Shown here in pieces: positions 38,258 through 49,408 of a stretch of DNA of 64,000 nt; positions within the stretch are counted from its first letter, which is position 1, and each line of letters opens with the position of its first letter. The stretch comes from Hyperoplus lanceolatus (Eukaryota > Chordata > Actinopteri > Uranoscopiformes > Ammodytidae). The stretch is taken from contig CM049416.1 in the NCBI GenBank assembly GCA_026929865.2, positions 5,867,001-5,931,000 on the forward strand, written 5' to 3'. The position numbers were made by a program, and so were the translations under genes. The notes under the pieces were generated by a model. The model was not told the origin of the DNA. It saw nothing but the letters and a program-made list of their open reading frames with translations, and made no database searches.

Positions 38258-39490
38258 AGTTTCCGTGGGATGGCCCGTGTCCTGTAGGCTCTAGCTAAAC
38301 CCTAGGTCTGTGTCCGTGACCGTCAGTCCAGACACTGCTGCGGCTCCGGACAGAGATTGTGAAGCAGCTCAACTGTTTATTAAACCACCGCAGGTCCTGG
38401 TGTTTAATGGGTATCCCCTCCTCAACTTCACCGTGTCACATAATAAGCCTCCTGTCCTGTCTAAAATGATCGGGAAACCACCTCAAAGCTAGCTAACGCG
38501 GCTTATTTACTGTTACAGACACCTTGGACTACTTTTCCTCAAAGGCTGGAGTACATATAATATAATTCTCCATTACTTAAAAATGCTATGTAAAACTACA
38601 GAAAAAGAGTTCAATTCACTACTACCTACTACTTCGCATTAGTTTGATAGTTGTTGTTGCTCATTTAGTCATTTCCTACAATTTCTGGTGAAAAGGGACG
38701 AAGGAAAAGGCTTTTCCTCCGTTTGTTCACATGCTGACGTCACGGGTCCCAACCGGCGCTTTCATTGGATGATGCGACAATGTTGTCCCGCCCACCTTCA
38801 CGGATACAAATCTGTTCTACGATACGAAACACTTTTGCACCACATTTACCACCTGGGCGTGTGCAAATCTACCTGCAAAAAACCCACAGCCGAGACTTGC
38901 AGGAGCAGATTCGAGCAGAGAAAACCCTCAGCTGAGACTTGTAGGAACAGATTTGAGCAGTTGTATCATCGATTTGTGCTCGCTCATTAAAATGCTGTGC
39001 TCGATATCATTTTATTTGAGAGGACATTTTTCACAGATGTGCAACTTCTGATGCGTTAGTTCACATTTGGGTTTACGAATGCACACATTTTGGGCATGTT
39101 CTCACATTATGAAACACGGGTGTGCAAATGTGTTTTGCACCAACTGTGCTGCAATGATTGTAGCAAAAGTGTCAAGCGCATGACTCTTTGAAGTTGCGAT
39201 GCACAGGATAGGATTTGTGCACCCGTAACAACGATTTGTGAACTCATAGCCCCTATTTTGTGTCCACAATGGTAGAAAAAATATTTACGACTTCAAATTT
39301 ACTGTTACACATTTGTGACTTTGGAGTACACATGCAAAACAAATATTTACGACTTTAAATCTACTGTTACACATTTGTGACTTCAGTTTACGCATTCGAA
39401 ATCTGCCGTTACATGTGCTAAAGACTTATGCTACAATAATACCTTCATATAATTGAACACGAAAAATCTGGAGTAAGGTAAGCCTGTTAA

Positions 39491-39863
39491 GGCCAGCCTG
39501 GTCTCACACGCTTCACATCTGTTTCTTTCCCGCAGATCAGTCTGGACTTCCTCCAATCTCCACTGGGAGGAGCCTGGTCAAAAAATGACCGGGGCCAATC
39601 AGAGCCCGCGTTCAGAACTAACATTCATCGGGCCCTCCCCACTTTCCATCCTTTAGTGAAAGGCATCGACTGATTGGTTCATGTAGTCTTAGATGGCTAG
39701 TCTCAGGAGGCTATATTGTCGACTACATGAACCAGTCAGGGGCTGCCTTCTGTGAACTGACAAATGCTAGATTTGAACGTGAACTCTTCTCCACAGAGAT
39801 TGGAGAAAGTCCGTACTGATATGCGGGAGAGATTCGAATTTTAAGTCTGTGAGATTCGGCTGG
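39491..39863. mobile_element. MITE-like element (CCAGCCTGGTCTCACA termini)
   Basis: The left end GGCCAGCCTGGTCTCACAC pairs with the right end CTGTGAGATTCGGCTGG. The sub-terminal TTTCTTTCCCGCAGATCAG and CCGTACTGATATGCGGGAGA also pair partly. About 370 bp. Only 248 bp separate it from the linker exon. Confidence 0.65.
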
Positions 39864-40111
39864 TCTAAGTAGGTAGAGTCAGGGAGGAAAAGTTTTAGGG
39901 AAACAGCGACCTCTTTTACTCCGTTTTCATCACGTTAGATACTGTTGCAACACAACTGCGACTTTGGGAGTAGACACAGTGGGCATCAAAAGTTTACAAA
40001 AAAAAATTAAGACAGAAAGAGGAGGAAGACGAGGAACGGAGAGAGGAGTGGAGTCGGGGATACAAGCACAAGCGCCATGGCAACACATAGAAAGAGGAAG
40101 AAAAGAGTTAC

Positions 40112-40201
40112 CCATAAGTAGCCGCCGTTTCACCCGCTTGTCCACATCAGCTACTGACGTGGCATTGAACTCAGAGCTCTCAATTGCAGCCTCATCTTTC
40201 T
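40112..40201 (-). CDS. scube1: scube1 linker exon with N-glycosylation and R-V-K-R motif
   Basis: 90 nt (30 codons), phase 1 to 1, acceptor TTTTAG|AG and donor G|GTAACT. The product reads [20 protein letters not shown] then [10 protein letters not shown]. It contains an N-A-T sequon and a basic R-V-K-R-R stretch that fits a proprotein-convertase (furin-type) consensus. There are no cysteines, so it is a linker between two EGF modules. The text is characteristic of SCUBE1 as I remember it, and this exon supports the paralog call most strongly. Being short and symmetric, it could be skipped without a frameshift. Confidence 0.92.
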
Positions 40202-42217
40202 CTAAAACACAAGTGACAAGGGGACAAACAGTGAGCAGCAGGTTAATGAGAAGCCCAAATGACCAGACCTTCAGCCCCTCTTGGCGGTTTGAGCAAAAAC
40301 ACCAAAAGCCAAGAAGCAAGAAGCGATGAAGAAGCGCCAAAATCCCTGTTAGAGTGTTAATCCCCAAACAAATGATAAATCCCCCAGAGCAAACAAAAAA
40401 GAACAAAACAAAATAAATGAAAATGATCAGTATCAGTGTGTAGCTTACAAAATGAAGCGGTAGGTAGGCAAGTAGGTAGGTAGGGAAGGGGAATGGAGAA
40501 GGTTCAGCACTTACATATGAAGAAAAATAAATAAATAAATGAAAGGTACGTAAAAGGTATGGGGGTTTAGGGATGAGGTGGGATTAGGGTGAACGTTAAG
40601 GGGGTATTTTTAATTCTGACGTTGATGTTGCAGTTTTCACAGATGGAGTTTCTGTCTTCCATATCAAAGAGCCAAACTTTGTCAGCAATGATTCACTTGC
40701 GTTAGGATGGAGTAGGTAGAGGGGAAAGAGAGGGATGAGTCCAACATTTCGGAGGCAAGTTGCCTTAAACAAAGACCGTAGCAAAGAAAAAAGGGGGGTG
40801 ACAATGACAACAAGAAAGAGGGCAAAAAGGTGCTGCAGGGGAGGAGGACTTAAACAGCAGAAGTAGGAGCTCGAAGAACTAAGCAATTACAGGATGAGAC
40901 CAGAGGGAATGATGAACAGAGTAGGAAAAGAGAGCAAGAGGGGAGAGAAGGACGGAAAGAAGACAGTCCCATTGTGGCCCACAATGGGAGAGGAATATGA
41001 GGGAACGAAGAGGGGTGCACACATTGAGAAATGGGATTTGAAGGGGGGAGTGTAGGAGGGCATGCACAGAAATAAGTCTGGGGCAGCGCTGGTTGCCTGT
41101 TTGTCTATGGAACACATCACAACTGGCTTTAACAGTCAACGCTGGGGGAAAACCACGTTCCCAGAGCTTGGCTGGGAGAAAGATGATGGGGTTAGAGGAA
41201 GGAAGGTTCGCGATGGCTGTTGAAGGTGGTGTGATGGCTGCTAAGATGCCATGCATGCGCTGCAGTGCTGGCGATGTTGGATTTGGGGAGAGGGAGGAGG
41301 CCTTTCATTTGGCCTGAGTCATTAGGGCCTGAATGAGCATCTCACTGTGAATGGACGCCTCTTGCCGCAATAGGACTTTGATGTAGTTCACACAGTCCTA
41401 TGGGGTGGGGGTAATTAATGTCCCTTCCATTCCCCGACCCCGGCCCACTACCGTTTTTTTTTCTCTCCCCTCCCCTTGATGGACAAAGTGGGGGGAACTC
41501 TCTGAAGTACACTCAGGGATGAATGGAGGCTTTCTGGTGCTCAGCTAACCGGTGAAATGTGGCTGTGTGAATGTGAGTGATTGTTGAATCAAACGCTTGT
41601 GCATACCAGTGCGCTTGCTTTTTTTAGTGTCTGCTTTGCTCGAGTGTGTGAAAAAATCTGTCAAGAGAGGGAGATAAAAAAAAATGTGAGTGGGGTGGAT
41701 ATGTAAGACGGGTCGGGAAGGGCTGGGAAGAGAGAGAGAGTCCCGGCCACTCGCTCCTAAATAGTCTATGGGACTGAGCGGGGATCGGAGGCCCGCGGAG
41801 AGGGGAGTGTTTTATAGAGCTAGACCTACACAGCCTAAACCACTCTACACTACTACAACTATAGGAGGAGAATGGTAAAAAGAAAAAGAAAAAAGCAATG
41901 CACTGGAAGGAAACGGAAGGATCAGGGTAGCTAGAAACAGTAACAACAATAAAAATATATTTAAATCTAAAACAAAAGGAAAATTAAAGAAAAAAAAAGA
42001 CAACAGAAAAAAGGGTAAACCATACAAACACAATGCAGGTTCCCCCATGCAGCTGGACACGCAGACAAACAGAAACAAGATGAGTGAAAAAGGCAGTGGC
42101 AGGCGATTGGACGATGTGGCACATGTGAGTGGAGACATGCACTAGAAAAGGCATGTTATAAGAGTGAAAAAAGGCGGAGCCGGGCAAGTCCTTGCCTCTC
42201 TATTAAGTTGTATGGAG
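40202..42217. other. intronic sequence, purine-rich
   Basis: Start of the 40202-45059 intron. It is long and G/A-rich (many GAGGA and GGGAG stretches). No exon or known element is recognised. Confidence 0.5.
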
Positions 42218-42661
42218 TAGGGCTGCACAATATATCTAAAATGCATCGTTGTATCGATATCACAATCGAGGTATACATATCACTTATCACTTGTATTGCA
42301 ATAAATTGTGGCCTATTCCATGTGCCATGCATTCACGCTCTGCATGTCAATATATTTGGCCAATCAGATGTAGCCTACCAGAAAATGTTGTAAAGGAGGG
42401 CATAAAGACATTTTGCTTAAATGATCAATTAAGAATAAGCAATAAAACCATGTTATTGGAACGGAAATTATGCATTCCTTTTTTTGTCAGTGTCTGTATA
42501 TGATACTTACTGTCTGGGGTCTATGTTGGTGGTGGACTCAAAGTAAAAAGCCACACTGAATATACAGTATAAGTATTTGTTTATGTAATGCAAATTATAT
42601 TATAAAATCATTCAACAATGTTATTGCATGGCACACATTTTTCTGATATAGTGCAGCCCTA
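42218..42661. mobile_element. hAT-type MITE with 8-bp target duplication
   Basis: Termini TAGGGCTGCACAATATATC and GATATAGTGCAGCCCTA. GTATGGAG is directly repeated at 42210-42217 and 42662-42669. An 8-bp duplication with TAGGG-type ends is typical of hAT elements. 444 bp, non-coding. Confidence 0.88.
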
Positions 42662-42669
42662 GTATGGAG

Positions 42670-43182
42670 CAAGAAAGGGGGGCTGATGGATGGGTATGAG
42701 GCATGGAGGCCATTTGGTGTCACACGGGTTGTTTGGTTTTCAACGACTCGGTTAGGGACTTTGTGAGGAAGTGGAGGATGAGGAGGTAGTGAAAGAGCTT
42801 GAGGAGGAGCTTAGCGTTGCTTTCATGGGAGCTTTACCTAAGATCAGGCTGCAATTGAGATGTCCGTATTTTAGCCTCTTAACAGGTGGCCAACCGAACC
42901 CCCCCCCCCAACCCACCCAGAGACACTCTTTCCTCTTGTGCACTGAGGATTCATCATTTCTTTCCACCTGATTTTGTTTTAACAAGGATGCTCAGACAAG
43001 ACAGGCAATCAGGTGCTATCACCAGAAAGCAGGAGGAGGGAGGGAGGGAGGGGGAGCAGAGGGACAGCGCTACATAGACGGGGTCATAGGGAGGAGGGGA
43101 GGGGTGGTTAAACGTATAGGCCCATAGAGCAGTTGGGACACTCAGACCGCACAAACACAGGTCCTTTCTCTCATCAAAGTGT

Positions 43183-43186
<4 letters not shown>
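42670..43186. other. intronic sequence, nothing recognised
   Basis: C run at 42900-42910 and a GGGA-rich stretch near 43030-43060. No exon. Confidence 0.5.

Positions 43187-43219
<33 letters not shown>
43187..43219. repeat. (GA)n tract
   Basis: About 16 GA units. Confidence 0.95.
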
Positions 43220-43222
<3 letters not shown>

Positions 43223-43398
43223 AAGACACAGGACATTGGGAAAGGAGGGAGAGGAGGGTTCCTGTTCGCTCTCATTCTGTTTCCTCTTCGAAGACTTTGC
43301 TCCATGGTGTGTTTCACTTCTCCAAAGCAGCTGGAAAAAAATGGTGTTATCAGCAGTCAAACCTACTGTAGTGCTGCACAACAATCTGTTCAAGTTGT

Positions 43399-43558
<160 letters not shown>

Positions 43559-43984
43559 TGTTTCCAGTGTTTGAACACAGCAGTGAGGACAGTACATGTA
43601 AAGGACATCAGATGTGTGTGTGGTCAACAGCATTGACATCACTGAGATGTTTTTAACAAATAACAGAACGTGCTGCAAATTCTGGCAGCAGGGGATTAAA
43701 ATTCTGGTCTGAATCTATGAAGAGACGTGATTAGTGCTTCATGGATTTCTGCCCAGGAGCAACTGCTATGGAAACCTTTTCTGGTGTTTGTACTGATTCT
43801 GAATACATGAAATAGCCAAATTAGACAACATAAGTTGATTTAGAAAAGGCCTGCTTTCAAAGGCCTGTGCTCTCATATAACCACAACAAAGAAGAGCACA
43901 GTAGTTCAAATGAACTGTTGTAGGTATGCATATGATATGGGTTACATTATAAAAGGAGCTTAAATGTTGTGTTGTTGTATTAGT

Positions 43985-44480
43985 GTTTTGGACAATCCAG
44001 CCCCCACTCACTCTCATCTCACTCATCAACAACCGATTATCCGGGGTGAGGTCGCGGGGGTAGCGGCTACAGCAGGGGACCCCAAACTTCCCTTTCCCAG
44101 GCCACATTAACCAGTTCTGACTGGGGGATCCCAGGCCACCGTTGAGATATAATCTCTCCACCTAGTCCTGGGTCTTCTCCGAGGCCTCCTCCCAGCTGCA
44201 CGTGCCTGAAGCACCTCCCTAGGGAAGCATCCTTACCACATGCCTGAACCACCTCAAATGACTCCCCTCTGAGCAAAGGAGTACTGGCTCTGCCCTGAGT
44301 TCCTGACAAATGACTGAGCTTCTCACCCCTTCTCTTAAAGAGACACCAGTCACCCTCATGAGAATCTTGGCCGCTTATACGCGTGATCTCTTTCTTTTGG
44401 TCTTTACCCAGCCTTCATGACCATAGGGGAAAGGACGGAACAAATATCGACCAGTAGATCGAGAGCTTTGCCTTCCGGCT
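43985..44480 (-). pseudogene. LINE 3' coding remnant (C-terminal reverse-transcriptase region)
   Basis: Minus-strand frames include SLGRCFRHVQLGGGLGEDPG and LVNVAWEREVWGPLL, with shifts between. The original pattern (a R-P-R-T-R-W-R-D-Y-I-like run followed by A-W-E-R-E-V-W) is known from fish non-LTR elements of the CR1/Rex group, as I remember it. Stops and shifts show it is dead. Confidence 0.6.
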
Positions 44481-44993
44481 CAGCTCTCTTTTGGTCACAG
44501 AGTGTAAAGCAAGTGCAATACCGCACAACTTCTCAGATTCTCAGGCCACACAGGAAAACTGGAACAATGCCATACTGTATATCCACCTACAAGCATTTAA
44601 GGGACTTTTTACCATTTCCTCCAAACCTCTATGGAAATGTTTACGTCCAAGGTGAGACAGTTCTACCAGTCTGTCTGTCAGTCCAACGGACACTGAAAAC
44701 AGTATTCTTAAGCAGCCTGTAAGGCTCAGCTCAAGGCAAGAAAGCCCACTCACTCAGTCCTCAAGCTAGCTATTAGGTTGACTTTGTGGTTGACACGGAG
44801 GAAGGGGATGAACTTTAAAAGTTGCCTGAAAATAAACAAGCCACCTCTAACCCCAAACCCCCTGCCGCAAACACACACACATCCTAATTTGGTCCTTTCC
44901 TTCTTTTAAATCATCTGTGCTACACCGAAACTGTCCAGGGCCTTCTATCATACAACAGATGTTACAGTCAAACAGCAGGAGGGCTCCAGGGTG

Positions 44994-44996
44994 TGT

Positions 44997-45036
<40 letters not shown>
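44994..45036. repeat. (TG)n microsatellite just downstream of a scube1 donor
   Basis: On the sense strand this is (CA)n, beginning 24 nt after the exon ending at 45060. Confidence 0.95.
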
Positions 45037-45037
<1 letters not shown>

Positions 45038-45059
45038 AGCCATCTTGTTTGCGACTTAC

Positions 45060-45176
45060 CGATGCAGGTCTTGCTGTCTGAGTGCAGGGCGTACTTCTGG
45101 TGGCAGCCGCACACTGGCCCCGTGTCCGTGTCGTCACATGTGTGCTGGCAGCCGCCGTTTCCATAGTTACATGTCA
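45060..45176 (-). CDS. scube1: scube1 exon encoding an EGF-like module ([12 protein letters not shown])
   Basis: 117 nt, phase 1 to 1. The acceptor is TTGTCTTCAG|TG and the donor is G|GTAAGT. The junction with the previous exon makes [11 protein letters not shown], a stretch typical of SCUBE proteins. Six cysteines are present and the module ends DSKTCI. The intron just after the donor carries a CA tract on the sense strand (plus-strand TG at 44994-45036), starting 24 nt from the exon. Confidence 0.93.
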
Positions 45177-45419
45177 CTGAAGACAACACACACATACATA
45201 GAAATGTAAATTTTCTCAAATCAGCTTAATTCTAATTGAGGTTCCTATCTCAATATAGTGTATAAAAAATAAAGCCCATGATGAAGTGTTGAATGTGTAT
45301 AATATGTGTTAAAACAAGGCTCATGATTATGTTGCGATTACTTCTTAAAGTAGCTGTGTTTTTAAATGGTGGCCACAAATTCCCTTTTAGTTGGTCTGAT
45401 TGGTCAGGATTATACCGGC

Positions 45420-45595
45420 CCCTAATTAAGTGGTTCTCACTTTTAGACCAGCAAAGAGTTGGTGCCACTCTGGAACCAGTTTTCCTGGCTGGGAACCGGT
45501 TATTTTGCAGTAGAAAAGCAAAGAACCAGTTCCCGATTGGGCACCGGCTCAGAACCGGCCCTCAAACTGCCTTGTGGAAAAGGGGTAAGTGAGGG
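45420..45595. mobile_element. fragment of a GTGGAAAAGG-ended MITE-like element
   Basis: It has repeated AACCAGTT/AACCGGTT motifs and ends CCTTGTGGAAAAGGGG. Similar in style to 32637-33222; only one end is clear. Confidence 0.4.
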
Positions 45596-45667
45596 CAAGA
45601 TAAAGACGGAGGTGGAGAGGAAGAATGAATGTCAGAAGATAGACACACAAAATAAGGAGATAACAGA

Positions 45668-45830
45668 GGTATACTTTATTTATTTATTTATTATTCTTTC
45701 GGACAATTCCACACAATACACAATTTTCTCTTGCAAATAATCATACATCATACTTTGTGTTGTCCGAAGGGAGAAGGAAGAAGCCAAAGGCTTATCAGGT
45801 CCCGCCCCCATACATAGCACCAACAGAGAG
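45668..45830. repeat. probable LINE 3'-end repeat
   Basis: TTCTTTCGGACAATTCCACAC, AAATAATCATACATCAT and CCAAAGGCTTATCAGG...CCCCCATACATA recall a common fish LINE 3' tail. Fragmentary. Confidence 0.4.
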
Positions 45831-45964
45831 AGAGAGAACATTCAAGAAAGAGGGAAAGTTACAGACGGAGTGATGGGTACAAGAAAGCTGCATGAACTTT
45901 AACGATGGGGAGAGGGAAAGGGAGGGGGAAGAGGGGATTGGATGGAAAACTTACAAATTCTTTC

Positions 45965-46567
45965 TTAAGAGGACCTATTATGCTACTTTTCTGGTCTTAA
46001 TTTCTTGTTTTACACTGCTATAGAGCAACCTGACACGAATCACATCACAAAAAACTATGTAGATTTTCGGAAGCTCTTTCTCTTATTTTGGCGATCCAGC
46101 ACATCCTGTCAACACTTGAGTGTGTGTGCTGCCCCTCCGCCTGTCTTCGGCCATCTCCGCTCCCCTCCCCCCTCCTGCAAACCCCACTCCGTTGTGATTG
46201 GTTACCTTCCTTCCGGAACACTTTCAGTGGCGGGAAGCGCGAGCATGGACCTATAAGGGCGCGAGGCAGACGCGAACAGGGAAGTGACAGCCTTACCATA
46301 CATGGAAACATCCGCGTGGAGACGTCACAAAGTTTTATGCGACGTCACAAATTATGAAAGGGTAGACCGCTCTGAAGACGTGACATCTCGACTGGCTAGA
46401 ATAGTGTTTAGTGCTCTGCACAGACACCCCAGACGGTCAGCAGGGAATATGTCGAAATGCATGTAAGTCATTATTTGATAATTTAGTATGGTTAAGCATG
46501 ACTATGAATCATCATAACAACGTTTATAGGTCATAAAAGTCAAAAAGCATCATAGGTCCTCTTTAAG
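45965..46567. mobile_element. 600-bp MITE-like element (AGAGGACCTATTATGC termini)
   Basis: The left end TTAAGAGGACCTATTATGCTA pairs with the right end GCATCATAGGTCCTCTTTAA. Inside are GACCTATAAACG-type motifs and GTGATGTGATTCGTGTC, read inversely. A partial relative lies at 55107-55450. Non-coding. Confidence 0.75.
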
Positions 46568-46789
46568 AAAGAAAAAAAGAAAAATAAATAGAAGAAAGTA
46601 ACGTGGCACTCCCCCTCTTCTCCATCCTCTGGACCCGCTGGGGTCGGGTGTGCTGTCAAACAGGTGGCACTGAAGGTCATGTACCTCGACTGATCAGAGG
46701 CAGATGCTGGCTTTAGGGACGTGGAACTTCACCTCTGTAGGGGAAGGAGCTGAGCGCCGCTGCGTTGGAATTTGTCCCGATGGACGAGA

Positions 46790-47400
46790 GGGTTGCCTCC
46801 CTTTGCGTACCATTTGTGCAGGGAGAAAACAATGACTGTTGTCTGTGCATATGCACCGAACAACAGCTCAAGGTATTTTTTGACTTTTCTCTTTTCTCCC
46901 TGCGGAGGTTGGGGCATTGAACCCAAGGGGTCTTAGTTCTAAATTTTCATTGCTGAAGCTGCAACAGGGAGCTGGAGTCAATGTCTTAGGTGCATCAAAG
47001 GGCTAGTGAGCCTTGAACACCTTGGTGGACACCAGAGGTCAGGGAAACCTTCCACCTGAAGAAGGAGAACATATTGAGAAGGACATTCGGTCTGCACCAA
47101 AGACCATCTGGAAGACCGTCCGGCAGCTCAGGAGGGTCAAACAGGAACCATCCAAGCTGTTTACTGTATGGATAAGACACAGTTGACCTCAACTGAGGAG
47201 AGCGGTGGAAGGAACACTTTGAGGAACTCCTGAATCTGACTAACTATGGTAGTCAGGTAGAGGCAGAGATGAAGGCTGATGGGGGGATCATCATCCATTT
47301 CCCTGGTGGAAGTCACAGATGTAGTCAAACAATTCCCTAGTGATCCGTCCAGAAATGCTGAAGGCTTTGGGTGTGTAGGGGTTGTTTCGGATGACATTCA
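46790..47400 (+). pseudogene. LINE remnant spanning endonuclease and pre-RT regions
   Basis: Plus-strand frames give TVVCAYAPNNSS near 46832-46868, as in LINE apurinic endonucleases. Further on comes a frame with LFTVWIRHS/KTQLTSTEE-like text and SISLVEVTDVVKQFPSD at about 47284-47340, which resembles the region before the reverse transcriptase. Frames shift several times. Old and inactive; clade uncertain. Confidence 0.6.
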
Positions 47401-48042
47401 TACCCTCACGTACGCTCTTGAAGGCTGGGTCAGGACTGAAAGAACAAGATTGTGGGTACAATCGGCCAAGGGCTGTTGAGATGGAAGTGGGAGAATAGAA
47501 GAATATGATGGATGAAAATGAATATGGAAGAGTGAGATAGAGAAGGAACTTGTCGTGGAGAGACAGAGAGGGCGGGACATGGAAAGAGAGAATGTGAGAA
47601 AGAGGAGGTTGTGATGAGGAGATTCCACTGCAGGACTTTTCTTGGAGCCTTCCTTAAAACTCACAAACGTTTGCCTTTATCCATCAGAGAAACCAGATCT
47701 CAACTTTACTTCCTTGGCCCTAAAACAGCAAGCAAAGTGGTTCTCTTTGACAGACCACAAACTTTTGAGATGAGGCTTGCCATGAGAAACAATGTTGATT
47801 TGTCAAACGGTAACTTTGCGAGACGTGTCTGATTCATCCAACATCTTTTACCCTCTTTTACTTTGCCTGATCTTAACAGTTTATGAGGTGAACGGGGTAA
47901 GCGTTTGGGAGCTTTTTTACCTAGACCACTTTTTGATGTTTTGGTAACTGAGAAAAAAAAATAAAGACGAGATGTAGGATACAGAACAAGTTGAAAATGG
48001 AAAGAGACAGGGATGACGTGATGACGTGAGAGGAGAAGGAAG
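47401..48042. other. intronic sequence, nothing recognised
   Basis: GA-rich (47500-47620), then ordinary. No exon. Confidence 0.5.
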
Positions 48043-48062
48043 TTTGTGTGTGTGTGTGTGTG

Positions 48063-48095
<33 letters not shown>
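48043..48095. repeat. (TG)n microsatellite
   Basis: TG repeat with one CG interruption. Confidence 0.95.
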
Positions 48096-48817
48096 TGTTG
48101 ACTTAACTAGCATTTCTTTCATCACTGGTTTACTGCCGTCCTGTGCCGCCATGCTCAACAGGCCGGCACAGCACTGGGTCCCTGGACGCTACTGAAATAT
48201 AACCATTTGAGAGGCTTTCACAATCTGTACACTCTCGCCGTCTGAGAGAAGAACAAGATGTGTTGCCAAACAAAGTGTAACTAAAAGCTTATTTTCCCCC
48301 CGCTTCAAAAACAGCAGCCTTAAATTCCATGGCTGCAGGCACTGGGCATGGAAAGTGAGAAACAGTGATGGAGTGGCGGGAGGGAGGCGGGGGTTCAGAG
48401 ACATGAATTCTCCCTACTGAATCCTTCAGCACCTTCAGCTTGGCCTGAAACGCTTAACTGATTTTGGTATTAAATGTCCGCCCTCATATTTTACCGCTGA
48501 AGGCGTACTGGAACTTGTCCATCATTGCTATTACAGATGTTTATTACAGGAACAGTTCAGTTCCTTCATCGCACCAGTGCATAACCTCAATAAAATCCCA
48601 AAGTCCATGAAACAAAGTGTTAATAACTTGCTGTCATGTGGATTGTAAAATAAAGTGACAAGTCAATTGACTAAAGATTAACAGATGACAGAAAGCGTTA
48701 TGCAGTGCATCTGAATACCTAGAGGATTTAGAGTCATCCAACGTCTGTGAGCTGCTCATTTAATGTGAACAAATGTGAGCGAAACCCAACACAAATAAGA
48801 AACCAAGGCTAACTTTC
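48096..48817. other. intronic sequence, nothing recognised
   Basis: No exon, RNA gene or repeat could be supported. Confidence 0.5.
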
Positions 48818-49127
48818 CAATCCCCATACTTCCCTGCTATTTAGAATGGTACTAAAAGATTTTACATACATTTGGACAGATTTAGCATACTGAAAAAATC
48901 CCCGGATCTACTACTACATTGGGTTGTGATTTTTAGTGTGGAAATCAACATGCCCTCTTGGCGATTCTGATCACATCGTCACGTCGACTGAGCCTCTGTG
49001 TGAAAACAACCAGCGATGGGACGGATATACGTATGAGCCAGAGGCAAGTTGACGGTGCGATGTTATGTAGAAATGAACACGTAAAAGTATGTGCCAATTG
49101 TATGCTTACTGCATGCAAGCTACATAC

Positions 49128-49130
<3 letters not shown>
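48818..49130. mobile_element. truncated MITE (CCCTGCGTTCC family) abutting a TG tract
   Basis: It shares CTATTTAGAATGGTA, GGCGATTCTGATC and GTGCCAATTGTATGC landmarks with 20250-20675. The right terminus is lost where the (TG)n tract at 49130 begins. Confidence 0.6.
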
Positions 49131-49213
<83 letters not shown>

Positions 49214-49240
49214 TGTGTGTTCATGCGTGCGTGCGTGTGT
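49130..49240. repeat. (TG)n microsatellite 40 nt downstream of a scube1 donor
   Basis: Pure TG to about 49211, then TG with GCG and TCATGCG variants. On the sense strand it is a CA repeat within the intron. Confidence 0.95.
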
Positions 49241-49279
49241 GCACATTGTAGAAGCACCGAGGTCTGGTGTGATACATAC

Positions 49280-49408
49280 ATGTACAGTCTTTCTGGTTTT
49301 TGTTCAGCTCAAAGCCAGGACGGCATTCGCAGGACACCCCGCCTTTGCCTGGAGCCTCTCTGCAGATGTGGGCGCAGCCATGGTCCTTGTTCATACAGTT
49401 CATCCCAT
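49280..49408 (-). CDS. scube1: scube1 exon encoding an EGF-like module (5'-most exon in the window)
   Basis: 129 nt, phase 1 to 1, acceptor ...CTTCAG before ATGGGATG and donor T|GTATGT. The product begins with [15 protein letters not shown] and carries six cysteines in EGF spacing, ending NQKDCT. It lacks the D-x-D-E calcium-binding start, as expected for this SCUBE module. A donor-side (TG)n tract on the plus strand begins about 40 nt into the intron. The upstream exon is not in the remaining 14.6 kb, so the preceding intron is large. Confidence 0.92.

Larger units (their letters stand above)
34684..39449. mobile_element. 4.8-kb long-inverted-repeat element with 6-bp target duplication
   Basis: The outer termini TATGAAGGTATTATTGTAGC and GCTACAATAATACCTTCATA are perfect inverses. 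TAATTG is directly repeated outside both (34678-34683 and 39450-39455). The left arm (34684 to about 35500) and right arm (about 38670-39449) are inverse copies with scattered differences, and diverge more toward the inner ends. The centre (about 35501-38669) is unique and carries a truncated SINE (35731-35848), a small MITE (36040-36164) and gene-like segments on the minus strand. No transposase is recognised, so the element is probably non-autonomous. A 6-bp duplication with long arms does not let me choose a superfamily. Confidence 0.8.

Noticed and set aside
38688..38990. 100-codon frame in the right arm of the inverted-repeat element, with a repeated T-C-R-x-R-F-E-Q motif
   Set aside because: The left arm does not keep the same start or frame over its full length, the repeated motif is a short DNA repeat inside the arm, and no known domain is visible. 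Treated as non-coding arm sequence.
39930..40406. 158-codon minus-strand frame over the linker exon
   Set aside because: Only residues within 40112-40201 match SCUBE; the rest is intron read through the splice sites.
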